Shown in pieces: positions 21,915-30,100 of a stretch of DNA of 64,000 bases. Numbering within the stretch: position 1 is the stretch's first letter; the number at the start of each line of letters is the position of its first letter. Position numbers and translations under genes: made by a program. Below the pieces are notes generated by a model. It was not told the origin of the DNA and made no database searches. It worked only from the letters and a program-made list of their open reading frames with translations. Source of the DNA: VRUE01 sp963729995 (GTDB lineage Bacteria; Actinomycetota; Thermoleophilia; Solirubrobacterales; 70-9); NCBI GenBank assembly GCA_963729995.1, contig CAVSPF010000001.1, positions 62,001 through 126,000 on the forward strand, written 5' to 3'.

Positions 21915-24473
21915 CTACTCGTACTGGAGCGCCCGCAGCACGTTGAGCCGCGCCGCGCGGCGGGCGGGAAAGATCGCGGCCAGAAGCCCGGCGACGATCG
22001 CGGCGACGACGAAGACGAAGAGCGTCCCAACCGGGATCGTGAACGCCGGGTATTCGATCGCCTTTCCGACCATGGCCGCGAGCACGATCCCGATCGGGAT
22101 TCCGAGCGCGGCCCCGATCAGCGCCGTGATGATGCTCTCGTGGCGGATCATCCGCCGGAGCTGGCGCCGGGTCATCCCCACCGCGCGCAGCATTCCCATC
22201 TCGCGCGTGCGCTCGAACACGGTCAGCACCAGCGTGTTCACGATCCCGAAGAGACTGACGACGATCGAGAGCGAGAGCAGCACGTAGAGGAGGTTGAGCA
22301 GCGTGTCGATCCCCTGCTCCTGGTTTTGCTTGAACTGCTGCTCGGTCTGGACCTTCGCGTTCGGGAAGCTAGCCACCGCCCGTTCGAGCCGCCGCCCGTT
22401 CGCGGCCGTGACGCCACCGGCGATGTCGATGAACGTGAACACGTTCTGCGGGTTCTGGTATTCGGCGTCGAAGCGTTGGGTCGAGATCGTCACGTCGCCA
22501 TACGGAGAGCCGCCCTTCGGCGGCGCGAAGATGCCGCGCACTACCAGGTGCATCGCCGTGGCGGACGGTGTCTCGACCTTGATGGGCGAGCCGACGACGA
22601 GATGGTGAGAGCTCGCGAAGTCCTTGGAGACGAAGGCGCCGTCCCGCTTCAGCTCGCCCGGCACAGACGGCGAGCCCGCCTTCCAGTCGACCGTGATCAC
22701 CCGGCTGATGTCGGGCGCCACGCCGGTGACGCCGATCTGCTTGCCGAACGAGCGGCCGGAGCCGGCGCGGACGCCGGAGACGACCTGCACGCCGGGCACC
22801 CGCTTCAGCGCGCTCGCCGGCGCGGTCGAGATGGGCGAGAAATTGTCGGTCGCGGTCAGCGCATAGTCGGCGTTGAAGAGCGAGTTCACCGAGCTCTCGA
22901 AGGTCGTCTTCAGCCCGGCCGCGAGCACGGAGACGAGCGTGACGAGCGCCAGCCCGATCATCAGCGCGGAGGCGGTCGACGCGGTGCGGGTGGGATTCCT
23001 GGTCGCGTTCCCCTTCGCGAGCGCTCCGGCGGCGCCGCCGATCTTCGCCGCCGGCCAGCCGAGCACGGAGACGAGCGGCGGGACGAGCGTCTTCGCGAGC
23101 ATCGCCACGCCGAGGAAGACCGCGGCCGCGCCGATGCCGATGCCGATCAGCCGCTGGGCGGTCGAGAGCCCGCCGGCGAACAGGCTGATCAGCATCAGCG
23201 CGACGGCGGCGCCGACGGTGAGCATTGCCGCTGGCGAGCCGAAGCGCGCGAAGCGCGACGGTGGCAGCACCGCGCCCTCGCGCACGGCCGAGATCGGCGG
23301 CACCCTGGTCGTGCGGATCGCCGGCCGGAGCGCGGCGAGCATGGTGATCGCCACCCCGACGGCGAGCGAGACGACGATCGTCCGCGTCGCGAACACCAGG
23401 CCCGCCTGCGGCAGGTCGATCCCGAAGGAGACGAAGAGGGCGTTGAGCCCCTTCCCCAGGCCGAGCCCGAGGAAGAGGCCGGCGATCGAGGCGATCGCGC
23501 CGATCACGAAGGCTTCCACGAGCACCGACCTGAGCACCTGGCGCCGCGTCGCACCGAGCGTGCGCAGGGTGGCGAGTTCGCGCGTGCGTTGGGCGAGCGT
23601 GATCGAGAGGGTGTTCGCGATGACGAAGCTGCCGACGAAGAGGGCCACCCCACCGAATGCGAGCAGGAAGTCCTGGATGATGTTGAGGAAGCCGCTCGTG
23701 TCCTTTGTTGCCTGCCGTGCCTGCGCCTGGCCGGTTCGCACCTGCGCGGTGGGCGGCAGCAGTGGGCGGATCTCGCTCGCCAGTTGCCCGGGCGGGGTGC
23801 CGGGCTTCGCCGCGACGTCGATCAGGTCGAGCTCGCCCTGCTTGTGGAAGAGGCGCTGCGCGGTCGGGAAGTCGAAGACCGTCATCGTCGCGCCACCGAG
23901 CGACGAGACGCCGCCGATCTTGACGACACCGGCGATGCGGAAACGCTGCTCCGGGCCACGTGCGATAACGCCGATCGTCTGGCCCACCGCGTAGTGCTGC
24001 TTGCTGGCGGTGTTGGCGTCGATCGCAACTTCGTTCGGCCCAGCCGGCCAGCCGCCCGCCGTGAGCTCGAGCGGGTTGAACCGCTGGTTGCCGTGCGGGT
24101 GGACGCTGAAGGCGAGCGGCGGTGCGCCGTGACCCGAGATCACCTTGCCGTCGCGGCCGACGAGCAGGGCGAAGTCGGCGACACCGCCCTCCGCCGCGGC
24201 GACCCCCGGAAGGCCCCGCACCCTGGCGAGCACGGACTGCGGGAACGAGGGCGGCAGGGCCCCGTTGTTCGAGCTCCCGACCACGCTCTTAGCGCTGACC
24301 ACGACGTCGGTGTTCTTGTAGACCTGGGTGAAGACCGTGCCGAACGCGGACTTGATCGTGTCCGTGAGCACGTAGGTGCCGCTGATCATCGCAACGCCGA
24401 GCACAATCGCCATCGCTGTCAGCGCCGCCCGCAACTTGCGCCCGGCCAGCCCCTTGAGCGTGACGCCGATCAC
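21915..24473 (-). CDS. ABC transporter permease with duplicated FtsX domains
   Basis: 852 aa. It starts at a GTG overlapping the ATPase stop (GTGA). The N-terminal helix (LRAALTAMAIVLGVAMISGTYVLT) is followed by a large extracellular MacB-like periplasmic core domain, then FtsX helices around residues 260-400 (IANTLSITLAQRTRELATLRTLGATRRQVLRSV). A second core domain and a second FtsX set follow at the C terminus (FGIVNTLVLTVFERTREMGMLRAVGMTRRQLRRM). This two-FtsX architecture is common in actinobacterial exporters or mechanotransmission systems. The substrate is unknown. Confidence 0.92.
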   Translation of the reverse strand: MIGVTLKGLAGRKLRAALTAMAIVLGVAMISGTYVLTDTIKSAFGTVFTQVYKNTDVVVSAKSVVGSSNNGALPPSFPQSVLARVRGLPGVAAAEGGVADFALLVGRDGKVISGHGAPPLAFSVHPHGNQRFNPLELTAGGWPAGPNEVAIDANTASKQHYAVGQTIGVIARGPEQRFRIAGVVKIGGVSSLGGATMTVFDFPTAQRLFHKQGELDLIDVAAKPGTPPGQLASEIRPLLPPTAQVRTGQAQARQATKDTSGFLNIIQDFLLAFGGVALFVGSFVIANTLSITLAQRTRELATLRTLGATRRQVLRSVLVEAFVIGAIASIAGLFLGLGLGKGLNALFVSFGIDLPQAGLVFATRTIVVSLAVGVAITMLAALRPAIRTTRVPPISAVREGAVLPPSRFARFGSPAAMLTVGAAVALMLISLFAGGLSTAQRLIGIGIGAAAVFLGVAMLAKTLVPPLVSVLGWPAAKIGGAAGALAKGNATRNPTRTASTASALMIGLALVTLVSVLAAGLKTTFESSVNSLFNADYALTATDNFSPISTAPASALKRVPGVQVVSGVRAGSGRSFGKQIGVTGVAPDISRVITVDWKAGSPSVPGELKRDGAFVSKDFASSHHLVVGSPIKVETPSATAMHLVVRGIFAPPKGGSPYGDVTISTQRFDAEYQNPQNVFTFIDIAGGVTAANGRRLERAVASFPNAKVQTEQQFKQNQEQGIDTLLNLLYVLLSLSIVVSLFGIVNTLVLTVFERTREMGMLRAVGMTRRQLRRMIRHESIITALIGAALGIPIGIVLAAMVGKAIEYPAFTIPVGTLFVFVVAAIVAGLLAAIFPARRAARLNVLRALQYE

Positions 24474-25210
24474 GATTGGAGTTCGTTCATGACCGCGAGA
24501 ACGTCCGCGGCTGTGGCCTCACGCAGCTCCTTGACGATCAGCCCGTCGGCGAGGAAGAGGATCCGGTCGGCGATCGAGGCGGCGCGGGGCTCGTGCGTCA
24601 CGATCACCGTCGTCTGCCCGTAAGAGGCGACCAGGTCGCGCAGGAGGTCGAGGATCTCTCCCCCGGTCCTGGAGTCGAGGTTCCCGGTGGGCTCGTCGGC
24701 GAAGAGGATCGTCGGCCGCGAGACGAGCGCGCGGGCAATCGCGACTCGCTGCTGCTCCCCGCCTGAGAGCTCGGCGGGACGGTGGCTGCGCCGGCTGGCG
24801 AGGCCCATCTTCTGGAGCATCTCCTCGAGCCACGCCTTCTCCGGCTTCCTGCCGGCGATCGAAAGCGGCAGGACGATGTTCTCCTCGGCGTCGAGCATCG
24901 GCAGCAGGTTGAAGAACTGGAAGACGAAGCCGATGTGGTCGCGCCGCAGATGCGTGAGCTTGGTGTCGTTCAGCTTCGTGATGTCGGCGCCACCGATGGT
25001 CACCGTCCCGGTGGTCGGCGCATCGAGGCCGGCGAGGATGTGCATCAGAGTCGACTTGCCGGAGCCCGAGGGACCCATCACGGCGACGAGCTCGCCCGTG
25101 CGGACATCGAGGTCGACGCCGCGCAGCGCATCCACGGCGGTGGGGCCCTCACCGTAGCGGCGTGTCAGGGCCCGAGCCTCGACGGCCTCGACCGTGTCGG
25201 TTCGAGCCAT
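24470..25210 (-). CDS. ABC transporter ATP-binding protein (MacB/LolD-like)
   Basis: 246 aa. Walker A GPSGSGKST near residue 50, the Q-loop in FVFQFFNLLPMLDAEENI, the ABC signature LSGGEQQRVAIARALVSRP, Walker B ILFADEPTGNLDS, and the H-loop VTHEP. The MacB/LolD/FtsE group is indicated by the LDxLT-N-V-LPL-type region and the partner permease encoded immediately downstream with an overlap. ATG at 25210; a GTG nine nt upstream is possible. The two genes form a stand-alone transporter. Confidence 0.95.
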   Translation of the reverse strand: MARTDTVEAVEARALTRRYGEGPTAVDALRGVDLDVRTGELVAVMGPSGSGKSTLMHILAGLDAPTTGTVTIGGADITKLNDTKLTHLRRDHIGFVFQFFNLLPMLDAEENIVLPLSIAGRKPEKAWLEEMLQKMGLASRRSHRPAELSGGEQQRVAIARALVSRPTILFADEPTGNLDSRTGGEILDLLRDLVASYGQTTVIVTHEPRAASIADRILFLADGLIVKELREATAADVLAVMNELQS

Positions 25211-25288
25211 GCCCCCCACCCTACAAAAGTAGATCTCCGCCCCGGGTGACGGAGCTGCGCAAGACCCCGGGACTCACCGGCAGCGCGC

Positions 25289-26347
25289 TCAGCCGAGGCC
25301 CATGCGCAGCGCCCCGGCGGTCTCGAACATGGCGGCGCGGGCGGAGCGGCTGACCGCGGTCAGGTTGGCGAAGCCGTGGATCAGGCCGGGGTGGCGCTGC
25401 AGGGCGACGCGGACCCCGGCCGCGCGCATCCGCTTCGCGTAGGCCTCGCCCTCGTCGCGCAGCGGGTCGAACCCGGCGGTGACGACGTAGGCCGGCGGCA
25501 GCCCGGCGAGGTCGCCGACCCCCAGGACCGAGACGCGCGGGTCGTCGGGGGCCACCCCGGAGGGAAGGTAATGGGCTTCGAACCAGTCCATGTCCGCCCT
25601 GGTCAGCAGGAACCCCTCGGCGAAGAGCTGCCGTGAGGCCTGCTCGCCGACGGCGTCGGTGGCCGGGTAGAAGAGGAGCTGCATCGCCGGCTGCGGGCCA
25701 TCGCCGTCGCGGGCGAGGAGGCTGGCGACGGCGGCCAGGTTGCCGCCTGCGCTGTCGCCGCCAACCGCGACCCGCGCCGGGTCGGCGCCGAGCTCGGCGG
25801 CATGCTCCGCTGCCCACCGAAACGCGGCGACGGCGTCTTCGGCGGCGGCGGGGAAGGGATGCTCCGGCGCCAGGCGGTAGTCGAGGGAGAGCACGAGCAC
25901 CCCGGCCGCGGCGGCGAGGAAGCGGCAGACGCAGTCCTGCGTGTCGAGATCGCCGATGACCCAGCCGCCGCCGTGGAAGTAGACGAGCAGCGGCCGCGCC
26001 TCGCCGCCCGCCGCCGCCGCGTAGAGCCGCGCCGGGATCGCCCCCGCGGGCCCCGGCACCTCCAGCCCCTCGACCCGCGCCATCGGCGACGGCGGTCCGG
26101 CGCACGCCGCGGCCCCGCGCCGGTTCAGCGCCCGCACCTGCTCAGGGCTGGACCCGCCCGCGGTGACGCTCTCGTCCCCCGCCAGCGCCGCCAGCCGCAG
26201 CAGCATCCAGATGTCGCTTGCCAGCCGCTGCCCGTCGAGCTCGGGGGCCGGCCCGGCGAGGAGCCGCTGCCACCGCGGCGGCAGCGCGCAGAGCGCCCGC
26301 AGCACCCGGAACTCCGAACGCACCGAGAGGCGGGGGAGATTGGCCAA
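25289..26347 (-). CDS. Alpha/beta hydrolase, hormone-sensitive-lipase family esterase
   Basis: 352 aa from a TTG at 26347 (a GTG at 26323 is an alternative; neither has a clear Shine-Dalgarno). The HSL oxyanion motif HGGGW is in LLVYFHGGGWVIGD; the nucleophile is in GGDSAGGNLAAV; the Asp is likely in FDPLRDEGE and the His in RHPGLIHGFANL. It therefore has a full catalytic triad and is probably a carboxylesterase acting on short acyl esters. The N-terminal 80 residues form the cap. No partner gene is evident; it lies alone between the ABC pair and the M23-like gene. Confidence 0.9.
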   Translation of the reverse strand: MANLPRLSVRSEFRVLRALCALPPRWQRLLAGPAPELDGQRLASDIWMLLRLAALAGDESVTAGGSSPEQVRALNRRGAAACAGPPSPMARVEGLEVPGPAGAIPARLYAAAAGGEARPLLVYFHGGGWVIGDLDTQDCVCRFLAAAAGVLVLSLDYRLAPEHPFPAAAEDAVAAFRWAAEHAAELGADPARVAVGGDSAGGNLAAVASLLARDGDGPQPAMQLLFYPATDAVGEQASRQLFAEGFLLTRADMDWFEAHYLPSGVAPDDPRVSVLGVGDLAGLPPAYVVTAGFDPLRDEGEAYAKRMRAAGVRVALQRHPGLIHGFANLTAVSRSARAAMFETAGALRMGLG

Positions 26348-26422
26348 ACCGAGCGGCAGGCTACCGCGACGCCGCCACCGCCGGCGGGTGGCCTTGGCGG
26401 CTGTCGCAGTGGGGGTGGGGCC

Positions 26423-27037
26423 TCAGCAGAGCCGGCCGCTGGGCCAGGTGGGCCCGGACTCGAGCCGGCGCAGCGGTTTGGTGCCGAGGGAATCGAGGAA
26501 GCGCGCCATCTCCTTGCCGGAGTTGGTTTCCATGCCGTCGCTGTAGCAGGGCAGGGCGCGGGGCTGTCCGGCTGCGGTCGCCCATCCCCACTCGGTCCAG
26601 GGATAGCCGGGGAGGGCGGTGGCGATCTGCTGGCCCGCCCGGACCCTCATCCCGGTGGGCGCCAGGCCACTCAGGTGCTCGGCGACGTAGACGACCGCCC
26701 CGGCGTGGTCGCCGCTCAGCAGGCGGTACCAGAGGAAGCCGCCGCCGGGCCAGCCCGAGTGGCTGGACGAGCCGAGGATCTTCGCGGGGCCGATCGCGAC
26801 CACTGGCTGGCGGCCGATCGGCATGTAGTCGACCCCCATGTCGGTGCGGCTGACGCTCCAGCCGCCGACCGCGAACGGGTTGACGTAGTGGCCGTCCGCC
26901 ACGGGCTTCGGTTCCGAGCCGGGAGGGGCGGCGCCGCCGGGCCCTGCCGCCAGCGCCGAGGAGGAGGCGAGCGCAACTGCGACGACGAGGCCGGTAACCC
27001 CGGAAATCGCCTTCAGCCTGTGCTTGGGCGCTCGCAA
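26423..27037 (-). CDS. Secreted M23/LytM-fold protein with degenerate catalytic site
   Basis: 204 aa from a TTG at 27037 with AAGGAG six nt upstream. A signal peptide (residues 1-30, cleavage near ALA-AG) exports it. Residues 48-150 follow the M23 pattern: NPFAVGGWSVSRTDMGVDY, then GRQPVVAIGPAKILG, VVYVAEHLSGLAPTGMRVRAGQQIA and PWTEWGWA. In active LytM enzymes the zinc-binding motif is H-x3-D; here the His position is Asp66 (DMGVD), so metallopeptidase activity is doubtful and a peptidoglycan-binding role more likely. A c-di-AMP riboswitch immediately upstream fits a wall-remodelling function. Confidence 0.75.
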   Translation of the reverse strand: MRAPKHRLKAISGVTGLVVAVALASSSALAAGPGGAAPPGSEPKPVADGHYVNPFAVGGWSVSRTDMGVDYMPIGRQPVVAIGPAKILGSSSHSGWPGGGFLWYRLLSGDHAGAVVYVAEHLSGLAPTGMRVRAGQQIATALPGYPWTEWGWATAAGQPRALPCYSDGMETNSGKEMARFLDSLGTKPLRRLESGPTWPSGRLC

Positions 27038-27053
27038 ACCAGTCTCCTTCGTC

Positions 27054-27169
27054 GGCCTGCGGGGTTAGCTGTCGGGCTGGCGCTGAAAGAGCCTGCGCCC
27101 CCACGTAAGGGTTCGCCCCAGAGTCTCTGGTTCCCCCGCTCCCGGGCCAAAGACCCGAGATTCGGCGTA
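27054..27169 (-). ncRNA. ydaO/yuaA-type c-di-AMP riboswitch
   Basis: On the minus strand the conserved aptamer segments appear in order: GCCGAA (27166-27161), CCCGGGAGCGGGGGAACCA, GGGGCGAACCC, CTCTTTC, and CCCGACAGCTAACCCCG followed by GCAGGC (27060-27055). These match the well-known ydaO consensus (GGAGCGGGGGACCCA, GGGGUGAA, CGACAGCUAACCUCGUAGGC). GCC and GGC at the two ends can close P1. The aptamer ends 17 nt before the TTG start of the secreted M23-like gene, with the Shine-Dalgarno directly after it and no terminator in between, so translational control is possible. Members of this class usually switch expression off when c-di-AMP binds. Confidence 0.92.
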
Positions 27170-27199
27170 CCGGTATTCCGGACGGCCGCAGTCTAGCCG

Positions 27200-30100
27200 T
27201 CAGCCGCAGCCGGTGTTGTTGCCGCACGATGAGCACGTGTAGCAGCTGCCTGTGCGCTGCATCATGCCGCCGCACTGCTCGCAGGCGGGGCCGAGCTCGA
27301 GGCCGGATCTCTTGGCCGGGACCACAGGCGGGGTTTCGGTGAGCGCAGCCGCCGCCGGGACGGCCTCGCCGCCGGTCGCCTTCGCCTTCTCGGCACCGTT
27401 CCCGTTGCCCGGCTTGGAGTGGCCGTTGCCACCGTTCCGCGGCTTGACCTCGCCGCCGGTGCTGATCCCGAGGCCGAGCTGGGTCGTCTCCGCCTCGCGC
27501 TTGGCCCGCACCTCGCTGGTGAGGATGCCGAGGTCCTCCAGCGTCTCGGTGTCCTCGATGAAGCGGCTGGCCAGCCAGCGCATGATGTAGTCGGGAAGCG
27601 ATTTTGCGAACGGGATCTCCGGGTTCTGGGTCATCCCCTCCGGCTCGAAGCGCATGTAGCTGAACTTGCGCACGAAGACCTCGAGCGGGACGCCGTACTG
27701 GAGGCCGATCGAGATCGCCGTCGCGAAGGCGTTCATCAGCCCCCGCATCGTCGACCCCTCCTTGCCGATGTCGGTGAGGAAGATCTCCCCGACCGAGCCG
27801 TCCTCGTACTTGCCGGCGGTGATGTAGCCCTCGTGCCCGGCGATCCAGAACTTGTGGGTGATCGACTCGCGCTCGCGCGGCATCCGTTTGCGCTCGGGCG
27901 GCGCCGCGACGGCCTCTGTCTCGGCCTCCTTCTCCTTCTGCGCATCCGTGCGCAGCGCCTGGGCGGTCTTGGATCCGTCGCGGTAGATCGCCAGCGCCTT
28001 GAGCCCGCCCTTCCAGCCGCGCGTGTAGGCGTCGGCGATGTCGGAGACCGTCGCCGACTGCGGCAGGTTCACCGTCTTCGAGATCGCCCCGGAGATGAAC
28101 GGCTGCGTCGCGGCCATCATGTCGATGTGGCCGGTGTGGGAGATCGCCCGCTCGCCGACCGCGACGTCGAAGACCGGCAGGTGCTCGTCCTTGAGGCCGG
28201 GCGCGCCGATGATCGTCCCCTTCTCGGCGATGTGGGCGTCGATCTGATCGACCTCGGCGTCGCTGTAGCCGAGCGTGCGCAGCGCCAGCGGCACCGAGCG
28301 GTTGACGATCGTCATCTGCCCGCCGCCGACCAGCTCCTTGAACTTGACCAGCGAGAAGTCGGGCTCGATCCCGGTCGTGTCGCAGTCCATCAGGAAGCTG
28401 ATCGTTCCGGTCGGCGCCAGCACCGTCGCCTGCGCGTTGCGGTAGCCGTGCTCCTCGCCCAACTCGACCGCCTCGTCCCAGGCTTTCTGCGCCGCCTCCA
28501 GCAGATCGCCCTTGATCCCGGTTGGGTCGACGTCGTAGGCGGCGTCGCGGTGCATCCGCATGACGCCGTTGTGGGCCTCGCGGTTGCGCCCGTACTCGTC
28601 GTAGGGGCCGGTCGCCTCGGCGGCGATCAGGGCCGACTGGCGGTAGGCGCGTCCGGTCATCAGCGCCGTGATCGCGGCGGCGACGTTGCGGCCCGCCTCG
28701 GAGTCGTAGGGCAGCCCGTCGGACATCAGCAGCGCGCCGAGGTTGGCGTAGCCGAGCCCGAGCTGGCGGAAGGCGTTGGCGTTGGCCGTGATCTCCTCCG
28801 TCGGGTAGCTGGAGAAGCCGACCACGATCTCCTGCGCCAAGAAGACGATGTCGACCGCGTGCTGGAAGTCCTCGACGTCGAAGCTCCCATCCTCCCGCCG
28901 GAACTTCATCAGGTTGAGCGACGCCAAATTGCACGCCGAATCATCCACGTGCATGTACTCACTGCAGGGGTTCGAGGCGTTGATCCGGCCTGACTCCGGG
29001 CAGGTGTGCCAGCGGTTGATGATCGAGTCGTATTGGACGCCGGGGTCGGCGCAGCGCCAGGCCGCTTCGGCGATCTCGTTCATCAGCTCGCGCGCCGGCA
29101 GCGTTTTGGTTGGCTCACCGGTGGTGCGCGCCAGCAGGTCCCAGTCCTCGCCGGCCTCAACCGCCTCCATGAACTCGTCGGTGACCCGCACCGAGTTGTT
29201 GGCGTTCTGGTACTGGATCGAGGTGAAGCCCTCGCCGTCGATCGACATGTCGAAGCCGGCGTCGCGCAGCGCCAGCGCCTTCTCCTCCTCTTTGGCCTTG
29301 CACCAGATGAAGTGCTCGATGTCGGGGTGGTCGACGTCGAGCACGACCATCTTCGCGGCGCGGCGTGTCTTGCCACCCGACTTGATCGTGCCCGCCCAGG
29401 CGTCGGCGCCGCGCATGAAGCTGACCGGGCCGGACGCGAGCCCGCCCTTGGAGAGCGGCTCGACCGAGCCGCGGATGTTGGAGAGGTTGATCCCCGATCC
29501 CGATCCGCCGCGGAAGATCATCCCCTCCTTGGTGTTCCAGTCGAGGATCGACTCCATCGTGTCGTCGACGCTGAGGATGAAGCAGTTGTGGACGGCGATG
29601 TTGTTGCTCAGATACTCGCCCGACTCGGTCTGGATGTCGTAGACGTCCTGGACGCCTAGATCCTCGATCGCAACTATCTCCTCCTGGCGCAGGTCCGGAC
29701 AGACCTTCGGGTTGCGCAGCTCCAGCGATTCGAGCAGGCGGCGCTGCTTCTCCGCTCCGATGAACCCGATCAGCTCCGCGAAGCGGGCCCGCTCCGAGCC
29801 GATGCCGATCACGAGCTCGTGCAGGTCGTGCCGGTCCTCGCGTTTCTCGCGCTTGCGGATCCGGCGCGAGTAGATCCCGATCGAGTTGAGGAGAACCTGC
29901 AGCTCCTCCGTCCATTTCTCCCCTATCACGGCGAAGCCGATTCGGGCGCTCTCACAGCCGCGCTCGCGCCGCACGCTCGTGTAGCCGTCCGCCTGGAACA
30001 CGCTGCGCAGATAGGCGCAGATCTCCTCATGGGTGGCGGTCCACAGCCGGGTGGGAACGCGGATCTCGATCCCACGCGGGGAGAGCTCCCAGCGCTCGAC

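Noticed and set aside
21666..24623. 985-codon plus-strand frame opposite the ABC permease
   Set aside because: Low-complexity Arg/Asp/His-rich translation with no domain; the opposite strand has clear FtsX motifs and overlaps with its partner gene.
26361..28934. 857-codon minus-strand frame over the 3' half of nrdJ
   Set aside because: Same strand but shifted frame from nrdJ; Arg/Pro-rich with no motifs, and nrdJ itself is unmistakable here.
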